From Stentor roeselii (taxonomy: Eukaryota; Ciliophora; Heterotrichea; Heterotrichida; Stentoridae): a stretch of DNA of 64,000 nucleotides. The notes under the pieces are model-generated. The model searched no databases. It worked only from the letters and a program-made list of their open reading frames with translations, and was not told the DNA's origin. This document shows positions 58,163-64,000 of the stretch, one piece after another (within the stretch, counting starts at the first letter, position 1; the number at the start of each line of letters is the position of its first letter). The DNA is taken from contig RSEH01000255.1 of assembly GCA_006503475.1 (NCBI GenBank), forward strand, positions 1-64,000, read 5' to 3'. A program made the position numbers and the translations under genes.

Positions 58163-58360
58163 TAAGATTTTATTAGAATTAGTCAATAAAAGATAAATAA
58201 AAAATATCATTTGTGGCTTTAGGTAGAAAATCAAGATTATTATAATTTTAAGATTTATATCTCTGTAAAATCAGTAGAATAAAGATTTTATTAGAATTAA
58301 TCAAAATAAGAAGATAAATAAAAAGTTATCATTTGTGGTTTTAGGTAAAAAATCATGATT
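58138..58360. repeat. Tandem duplication, 120-bp period, over gene 3' end
   Basis: TATCTCTGTAAAGTCAGTAG at 58138 recurs at 58258 as TATCTCTGTAAAATCAGTAG. Matching words then follow in both copies: AGATTTTATTAGAATTA, GATAAATAAAAA, ATCATTTGTGG and TTTTAGGTA or CTTTAGGTA. The left copy includes the last codons and stop of the F-BAR gene; the right copy is noncoding. Confidence 0.9.
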
Positions 58361-58402
58361 TTTAAAATTTATTCAAGAATTATAGAAAGTGAATTAATCA
58401 AC

Positions 58403-59542
58403 TTAATGAATCCTAGTGCAAACACATCCTTTTGAATTAAAACACGTTTCACAGACATAGTACTCACAACATTCCTTAACAGTCAAATCAGCGATATTCG
58501 TGATTTGATTACAAGCCGAGCAAGATTTATTTAAGTAAAATCCCATGACCCTCCTTCTTTCCTTCTGCGCCTGAAGAGAAAAATTCTGAAAACATCTGAA
58601 ACAAAGAGTCTTCTCCAGACACCTAAACCCAGAAGAAACCGAAAACCCGACAAATCCGCAGTCTTCACAAGTCGAAACACGATTCTTAGAACTATGAGTG
58701 AATCCAAAGCGAGCATTACAAAACCTGCAGTAATTCTGATTAAAATAAAGAGATTCCGAGTAACAATTTCCACATAAATGAAAACAAGGAGATTCAGTCC
58801 AGTAGTTTTTAATAGAGTGGCTGAAATTACAGCTTTCACAAGTGACATTCAGCTGAATATTCATAAATTGTTCAGAAAGGTCCTTCAAAATATTCTTTAT
58901 TATTGAGATGCTGATGTTTAAATGGCACACTCTGCATGAAAGTGCTTTAAAAGTTGAGAGTGAAGGACTTGAAATGAAAGAATTGATTAAATCGCTCATG
59001 CATATGGAACAGAATAAGTCACCGCAGTCAAGTTTTATGGGGATCAGTAGTCTAAAGCAAAAGGTGCAGAAAGTTCCAGAAATCTCTGAAAGCTCAGCTT
59101 GACTTAATCCGGAGATATTTAAACTTAACTTTGTTTCTGTGTCTTGTGTGATGTTTTTACTGCAGTGGTGGAAGAAGGTTTTAATGAAATTCACTACTTT
59201 TAAGGAATTTTCGGGAAGTTTTCCTTTGTTTAAGAAGTTTATATTTGTGATTTGACGAGTGTTGTGCATTATTTCTTTTGGGTTTAGATTTGGTTTTGAA
59301 TTTTTCTCTGATGTTCTGCTTGGAATATTTGAGTTGTTTTCGGGATTATATGAAAATATCTGGTTTTGTGATGGCTGCATTCTCGATTTTATGCTTTGAT
59401 TCAGATTTTGAGATTTTTCTGGATTTTTTATGCTGGAGCGGTTTGTTGGGGTTGGTCTCGATACGCTGAAAATTCGGGAGTCTATCGATTCGTATAATTT
59501 TTCTATGCTTTCTTCATCTACTAAAAGTTTTTCGCTATGCAT
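58403..59542 (-). CDS. RING-like multi-zinc-finger protein
   Basis: The 379-residue protein has a polar N-terminal 120 residues. It then has many Cys pairs: CTFCFRLLIPIKLDCGDLFCSICM and CRVCH (about residues 170-225), which is RING-like (C3HC4 type with irregular spacing), then CESCNFSH, CGNCYSE, CRFC, CEDCG, CFRC, CSAC, CCEYYVCETC and CVC. Most pairs would bind structural zinc, as in RING-between-RING ligases or ciliate-specific finger arrays. E3 ligase function is plausible but the E2-contact residues are not obvious. Confidence 0.83.
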   Translation of the reverse strand: MHSEKLLVDEESIEKLYESIDSRIFSVSRPTPTNRSSIKNPEKSQNLNQSIKSRMQPSQNQIFSYNPENNSNIPSRTSEKNSKPNLNPKEIMHNTRQITNINFLNKGKLPENSLKVVNFIKTFFHHCSKNITQDTETKLSLNISGLSQAELSEISGTFCTFCFRLLIPIKLDCGDLFCSICMSDLINSFISSPSLSTFKALSCRVCHLNISISIIKNILKDLSEQFMNIQLNVTCESCNFSHSIKNYWTESPCFHLCGNCYSESLYFNQNYCRFCNARFGFTHSSKNRVSTCEDCGFVGFSVSSGFRCLEKTLCFRCFQNFSLQAQKERRRVMGFYLNKSCSACNQITNIADLTVKECCEYYVCETCFNSKGCVCTRIH

Positions 59543-59900
59543 TTATAGAATCTAAGTAATAATTTTTTACCCATGAGAAATTATTTTTGCACTGCTTTAA
59601 ATTCAAATAATTTGAATAATTCAAGATAACAATCAATTAAAAAAGACCCTAAAATTTCTCTAAGTTCCAACTAATTTCTCCATTCAAATTCCTTTTCCCA
59701 ACTTATTCAATCAAAATTCAACGACTTAAAATTTCCAAAAAAAAAAATCCAACTTTCATAATCCAAACGAATAACTTTTGAAATACCCTTCACCAAATCC
59801 TAAATCTCCAAAAAATAATAATTAACACCCTAACACCCACTTCCAAAAAATTTCACTTCCTTCTCCCTTTAAACCAAATAATAAATCCACTCATCAAGCT
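59543..59900. other. Intergenic, nothing recognised
   Basis: This is 358 bp between divergent genes, AT-rich with an A9 run near 59740. No ORF, repeat or RNA gene was seen. It probably holds both promoters. Confidence 0.5.
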
Positions 59901-61049
59901 ATGGCATCCAAAGTCCATCTCGAGCTCTTCCCAAAATCAACAAAAAAACTCGACTCCTACCAAAAAAGAGAAAAAAGTCCAATAAGAGCGACACATTCAA
60001 CAACAAGAAACACTTCAAGCACAACAAGAGAAACAGATCAAAGTCCAATCCAATCACTAAACCAGTTAAGAAACCTCTTCGAAGTTCGCAAAATTTCTTA
60101 TCAACGAATCGGAGAAAAGTCTTCAAAAAACCTAAAAAAACACCTTGAATCTAAAAATCGAATCAGCGAAAGAAGTTCTTCAATAACAAGAAAAAAAACC
60201 AGGGCCAGTTTAAAAGTCTCCAAATTCCAACCTCAAGAATTTGACCCTTTTCCAGAAGGTCCAAGCAGGACTTACTACAACGAAAGACTTGTTTGGAAAA
60301 AGCGAAAAGGAAAAAGTTTCCCTTTGTGCATTTTAAACTTCAATGGAGTCCTTGGAGAATTTTCTAAGACCTTTTTTCCGAAGTCTTCTAAACTCGAGGT
60401 TCACGAAGAAGTAAAGACAGGACTTGAAAGTCTATCTCGTCATTTTTTTATCGTGATCATCAGCTGGAGCAGTCGAAGAGAAACTGAAATAATCAGAAGA
60501 AAACTTGAAGAACTTGAAGTGACTTTCGATGCTTTTTATATTGTCAGGCATCGACTTAATAAGTACCGGTTCAGGCATAACTATGAACAAATCATCAGAG
60601 ACTTCAAATGTGACATGCTCAAGGAAGTTGTAGTAGTTTCTCCTGTCAATCTAGAAATCGTTGAAGTTCAACAAAGGCCTGCTCTTGACTTGTTTTATGA
60701 AAAAACAATGTCTGGGGTCAATCGACTCACGCCTGTCGGCGTTCCTGATCTTTGCTTGACTGAAAATTTTGACCCGCTTTGTGTTTTTGTTCCTCATTTT
60801 TTAGCTTCTGAAGAAAAAATCGATTTTTTGAAACTTGTCAGATTTTTAAAGAAAAATCCTGAAACAAGGGTGGAAGATTTTGATGGTTTTGGAAGGGTTA
60901 ACTTGCCTTGTGAACATTGTTGTGTTCAGTTTATTCCTGAAAAAATTGGGGATCTTGAGAGTGGAGCTAGATTCGTGGTTTTTTCAGTGAGTCAAAGGAA
61001 GGATCTGAGGAAAAAAGAGATTTTGAAGGGAAGAAGAGTGTTCCTTTAG
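59901..61049 (+). CDS. HAD-like (FCP1-type fold) protein with NxN motif
   Basis: This 382-residue protein has a disordered, Ser/Thr/Arg-rich N-terminal 120 residues. Then comes LCILNFNGVLGEF, which has the shape of HAD motif I (hhhDxDGTL) but with both Asp changed to Asn. FIVIISWSSRRETEIIRRKL fits motif II (the Ser/Thr region), and RHNYEQIIRDFKCDMLKEVVVVS fits the later part. With motif I lost, phosphatase activity is unlikely, so it may be a pseudoenzyme. The C-terminus includes CEHCCVQF. The family call comes from pattern order only. Confidence 0.75.
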   Translation: MASKVHLELFPKSTKKLDSYQKREKSPIRATHSTTRNTSSTTRETDQSPIQSLNQLRNLFEVRKISYQRIGEKSSKNLKKHLESKNRISERSSSITRKKTRASLKVSKFQPQEFDPFPEGPSRTYYNERLVWKKRKGKSFPLCILNFNGVLGEFSKTFFPKSSKLEVHEEVKTGLESLSRHFFIVIISWSSRRETEIIRRKLEELEVTFDAFYIVRHRLNKYRFRHNYEQIIRDFKCDMLKEVVVVSPVNLEIVEVQQRPALDLFYEKTMSGVNRLTPVGVPDLCLTENFDPLCVFVPHFLASEEKIDFLKLVRFLKKNPETRVEDFDGFGRVNLPCEHCCVQFIPEKIGDLESGARFVVFSVSQRKDLRKKEILKGRRVFL

Positions 61050-61178
61050 GAATAGTTCAAATATTTAATTATTGGATTTATTGTTTGTATGAAGGGTTTT
61101 ATTGAGGATTTAGGAAATATGTGTTTATATAGGAAATTTTTGAAAGATATTCAGTAACTTAAACTTTTAGCTAACTAA

Positions 61179-61613
61179 CTAAGACACAGGGTTCATGTCG
61201 TAAACTTCTCCGCTTATTAGGCTCTTTGGTTCTTTCATCACATTCTTGAAAATAAATCCAAGAGATGCTAGGATTGCTAGTCGTAAAATCCAATTCACCC
61301 AGGATAGGAAAAGAGCGAAACTGTGAATACCTGAATATGGCTGCAGCTCAGGACTGGTAGACCATGACCCTCCAACTGTAAACAGCCATACCAGGTCAAG
61401 AATCAGAAGCACCAGGTTTAAAAGAATCAGTTTTTTCCCTATTGGCTCTTTTTGGTCATCTTTTGCCGAGTACCAGAGATAATAACACAGAAGGGCGAAG
61501 GCGAAGTTGAAGTCTGTTCTCACCAAACATGCAAAGCTGGAGATTCCCTATTTAAACTTTACGGCCATGAGTAAGAAGCCATACTCGACTCCTAGTGTAA
61601 GTTTATCTTCCAT
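61179..61613 (-). CDS. Four-helix membrane protein, perhaps AGTRAP-like
   Basis: Two exons joined across a 15-nt intron (61548-61562) give 139 residues. There are about four hydrophobic helices: YGFLLMAGISSFACLV, FNFAFALLCYYLWYSA, KLILLNLVLLILDLVWLF and FALFLSWVNWILRLAILASLGFIF. Length and layout recall the AT1-receptor-associated protein (AGTRAP) family, but specific residues were not verified. The tail is short and polar. Confidence 0.8.
61548..61562 (-). other. 15-nt intron in membrane-protein gene
   Basis: GTAAAGTTTAAATAG (minus strand) lies in phase 0 with an in-frame TAG. Removing it joins FLLMA to GISSFACLV, completing the first membrane helix. Confidence 0.93.
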
Positions 61614-61952
61614 TTATTAGATGATTTGATAAGTGATTCAAGATTTTCCTAGAAAATTTTACTATTGATGATAATCTTAGACGCTATGAATTGATCTAAT
61701 GATAAATATGCGGAACCTCTCCAGTTCTTTAAGATTTACAAAGGCCGATTTCACAAAAAATAATTGAATATGCTAAAAAGTCTAAAATAATTTAAAAAAT
61801 TCAAAAAAAAATCCTTGAAAATATTAAAATCTTTCAAATTTCTAAAAAATCTTCCATGTTTTGAAATTCTAAGTCCATTAAAATTTTATTTAAAGATTCT
61901 GCTGTCAAAAACATCAAAAGCCTATCATTTTTTTAGTAAATGGTCAATGTAA
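61614..61952. other. Intergenic, nothing recognised
   Basis: This is 339 bp of AT-rich sequence with A-runs and repeated TCTAAAAA-like words but no definite repeat unit, ORF or RNA gene. Confidence 0.45.
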
Positions 61953-62456
61953 ATGTCAAAAAAAGAATCAGGTTGTTTATCATTTTTGTTCTTCTGCTCA
62001 CGTGACAAGTCAAAAGGCAAGCGCCATTCAACCCCTGAGAACGAGAAAAAAGAAATGAATGAAAAAGGAACTCAAACTTATCACTTAGTCCAGCGAAGAA
62101 CAGACCCAGCAGGAGTCAATTACATGATCCACAAGTCAACCATCGCTGTAAGGGACAGTAACGGCTTCATCCTGCAGGGACCTAAGGAAAAACTTGTCAT
62201 TGATAATCAGAAAAACGACTTGAATCATGAAAATAAACAAAAAAACCTTCCCGGTAATGAAGACTTGCAAAATGATAAAAAAAATCTGGGAAAAGTCTGC
62301 TCTTCGGACTTGCCGAAGAGTTCTTTAAGTCCTTTTAGGATTTCAAATGATAATCACAAGCCGAAGATTGTTGCGATTACTCCGAGAGTTATTTCTGGTA
62401 GGTACTTATCTAGTGTGAGAAGTTTTAAGGGAAAAAGTAATGAGGATGAAAATTAA
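61953..62456 (+). CDS. Small hypothetical protein
   Basis: This 167-residue protein starts MSKKESGCLSFLFFCSRDK, a short hydrophobic Cys-containing stretch that could be lipidated or membrane-associated. The rest is Asn/Lys/Ser-rich and probably disordered, except NYMIHKSTIAVRDSNGFIL, which may form a small beta structure. No family was recognised. There are no close neighbours on its strand. Confidence 0.65.
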   Translation: MSKKESGCLSFLFFCSRDKSKGKRHSTPENEKKEMNEKGTQTYHLVQRRTDPAGVNYMIHKSTIAVRDSNGFILQGPKEKLVIDNQKNDLNHENKQKNLPGNEDLQNDKKNLGKVCSSDLPKSSLSPFRISNDNHKPKIVAITPRVISGRYLSSVRSFKGKSNEDEN

Positions 62457-62573
62457 TTGGGTATTTTTAATTGATTTTTATGGAGAGTTGAGAGATGAGG
62501 GGTTTATTGAGATGGTTATCATTTTATTTGTTCAAGAAACTCTGACCAAGAAACTATAAACTTACATACACTA

Positions 62574-63623
62574 TTAACAACACTTTTTCAGGTGAATCAC
62601 TTGAATATTAGGATCTCGAATTTTCAGAACATTCAGATTTTTACTAGACTTATCAAAAACCAATACTTTCCCATTGACTTTCTTAGAATTATTCAAAAGT
62701 ACAGGAGAGTTACTAGCAGAAGGTAAACTCGTTTTAACCTGTCGCGATTTCGACCTATCACAAAAGCGAGAAAGTTTTGTTTTTTCAATATTTTCATCAA
62801 AACTCTGAGTTTTTTCAGTTGCTTGTTGAGAATGATTAACATAAGCTTTTAAAAAGTTTTCAATAGTTTTTCTAAAACAAGTCTGTTTTCCCTTCATTTT
62901 GCTTAAAAATCTTGCATGTTGTAAAGAATTACTGGGCCGATGAATAAAACTCGTGTTTTTATCAAGTGTTACTTTAACAGGACTTTGAATATTTACATTA
63001 GGAACCGATTTTTGCCTTTTTAACTTTTCTTTCATGTTTTCAATTTCAATTTTCATGGAGTTAATAATCTCGTCCTTGTCAAGATTTTCCTTTTTCGCTT
63101 TTTTAGCTTCTTCTTTGAAATTCGAGTTTTTTTGAATCAGTTCTAATTTTTCGAGTTTTAACTTCCTGACTTGAATTTGAAGTTGAAAAAGTTCTTTTTT
63201 TGAACTATCTTTGATATGAAAAACATTTTCCTGTAGTCTCTTCTTTTCTTTCATATTTAGGTAAAGTTCTTGAAGAAGGGTTTTTTTTTCTTCTTCAATT
63301 TTTTGAATATCTTTCAAAATTTCCTCAGAACTAAAAATTTTCCTTTTTTCAATGATTTTATCTTCCAAGTCCTTGATTCGAATTTTCAGGTTCCAGTGAC
63401 TTTTAAAATTTTCAATGATTTCCTTTGAAATTTTCCGATTTTCAACGATTTCCTTAGAAATTTTCCTATTTTCAACGAAATCCTTAAAAATTTTAACTTT
63501 CACTGGACTTTTAGTGATTTTACTAAGTTCCATTCGTAGAATTTCAATCTCAGACCGAAGTATATTAGCAATTTCTTCTATATGTTTACTTTGAGAAGCG
63601 AGAAGAAAAGATTCAAAGTCCAT
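62574..63623 (-). CDS. Coiled-coil protein ending in CC
   Basis: This 349-residue protein is coiled coil over about residues 10-210, with a Lys/Ser-rich C-terminal part. A short internal tandem repeat, FVENRKISKE / IVENRKISKE, lies near residues 49-68. The last residues are HLKKCC, which could be palmitoylated or, less likely, geranylgeranylated as in Rab proteins. It starts 5 bp after the next upstream gene on the same strand, in a CATAAATGG context. Function is unknown. Confidence 0.8.
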   Translation of the reverse strand: MDFESFLLASQSKHIEEIANILRSEIEILRMELSKITKSPVKVKIFKDFVENRKISKEIVENRKISKEIIENFKSHWNLKIRIKDLEDKIIEKRKIFSSEEILKDIQKIEEEKKTLLQELYLNMKEKKRLQENVFHIKDSSKKELFQLQIQVRKLKLEKLELIQKNSNFKEEAKKAKKENLDKDEIINSMKIEIENMKEKLKRQKSVPNVNIQSPVKVTLDKNTSFIHRPSNSLQHARFLSKMKGKQTCFRKTIENFLKAYVNHSQQATEKTQSFDENIEKTKLSRFCDRSKSRQVKTSLPSASNSPVLLNNSKKVNGKVLVFDKSSKNLNVLKIRDPNIQVIHLKKCC

Positions 63624-63628
63624 TTATG

Positions 63629-64000
63629 CTAAGGAAATTCTATTTTAGAAAGACTTAAAAGTTTATTCCTGACAATTTTTCGAGGTGAATGGCCTGAATC
63701 ATTCAATATTTTTTTTGCATCCGCGACACCAATATTGAAGTTTTCTTGAATGGCAACTTTAGTGAAGTTTAGCATTGAGCCGAGAGGTTGACTTGGTGTG
63801 AACAAGTAACGGAAATTTACTTTAGGATAAGCTTGCATTGCGTTGTAAAGGACAGACATTGTTAAGTCGTATTGCTGAATGTCGATCATTCTTTCGAAGA
63901 CTTGAAGAGTCTTGAAACTTGTATCGTTGTTTAGATGCTTTGAACCTATGTCTAGAATGATGTCGATTGTTGTTGAACTCTCATCTGTCACTGTTAAACA
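63629..64000 (-). CDS. C-terminal part of an unknown gene, cut by window end
   Basis: The frame is open to the edge of the window with no in-frame ATG before position 63890 or so, so the start lies beyond 64000. The visible 124 residues include LTVTDESSTTIDIILDIG, then FERMIDIQQYDLTMSVLYNAM and a basic tail. It looks helical, with no recognised family. Confidence 0.65.
   Translation of the reverse strand, partial: CLTVTDESSTTIDIILDIGSKHLNNDTSFKTLQVFERMIDIQQYDLTMSVLYNAMQAYPKVNFRYLFTPSQPLGSMLNFTKVAIQENFNIGVADAKKILNDSGHSPRKIVRNKLLSLSKIEFP

Overview
The window looks like macronuclear DNA of a heterotrich ciliate close to Stentor. Three observations support this. About 45 long, mostly uninterrupted ORFs use TAA, TAG and TGA as true stops, so the code is standard, which is unusual among ciliates. 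Six genes are interrupted by introns of exactly 15 nt (GT...AG, with an A at intron position 10), and removing each one restores a recognisable or clearly continuous protein. The gene content is typical of ciliates: a hybrid histidine kinase, a PKG with several cyclic-nucleotide domains, CK1, a CDPK-like kinase, an SK-type K+ channel, PACRG, a papain-type protease and many coiled-coil proteins. No telomere repeat, rRNA, CRISPR array or intact mobile element was seen.

Layout. Positions 1-4,500 are gene-poor and AT-rich. They hold one decayed gene with an HExxH motif (about 540-2111) and fragments. At 4.5-7.5 kb lies a striking secreted acidic protein built from Ser/Glu/Asp heptads. At 7.5-12.3 kb come an ELMO-like protein, an SK-type K+ channel, CK1 with a CaaX-like end, an unknown protein and tRNA-Leu(CAA). 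At 12.4-16.1 kb a zinc-finger protein with a CaaX box, a coiled-coil protein and a hybrid histidine kinase lie on the minus strand. At 16.2-24.6 kb are NPL4, a cathepsin L-like protease, PACRG, an ankyrin protein, a large coiled-coil protein and a GT69-like glycosyltransferase. At 25-34 kb are an ETHE1-like MBL hydrolase, a sugar transporter, an RRM protein, a DP-like transcription factor, a six-helix membrane protein, a kinesin-like protein without a P-loop and a CAMK kinase. At 34-47 kb are coiled-coil proteins (one a paralogue of the 13-kb gene), a phage/giant-virus-type gene of unknown function, a FIG4-like Sac phosphatase, an MDR-MORN fusion, an ER-type J-protein next to an L-type-lectin-like protein, and a PH-kinase. 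At 47-64 kb are a TPR protein, a SAM/zinc protein, an alpha-helical-repeat protein, PKG, an F-BAR protein, a RING-like protein, a HAD-like protein with a changed catalytic motif, and several unknowns.

The genes are packed very tightly and no functional operon is evident. Divergent start codons can be 1, 3 or 6 bp apart, convergent stop codons can abut (TAGCTA), and tandem genes are often separated by 3-15 bp. Most starts sit in an (A/T)ATAAATG-like context. Several proteins carry lipid-anchor signals (CK1, zinc-finger protein, PKG). Several others look like catalytically dead members of known families (kinesin, histidine kinase, HAD).
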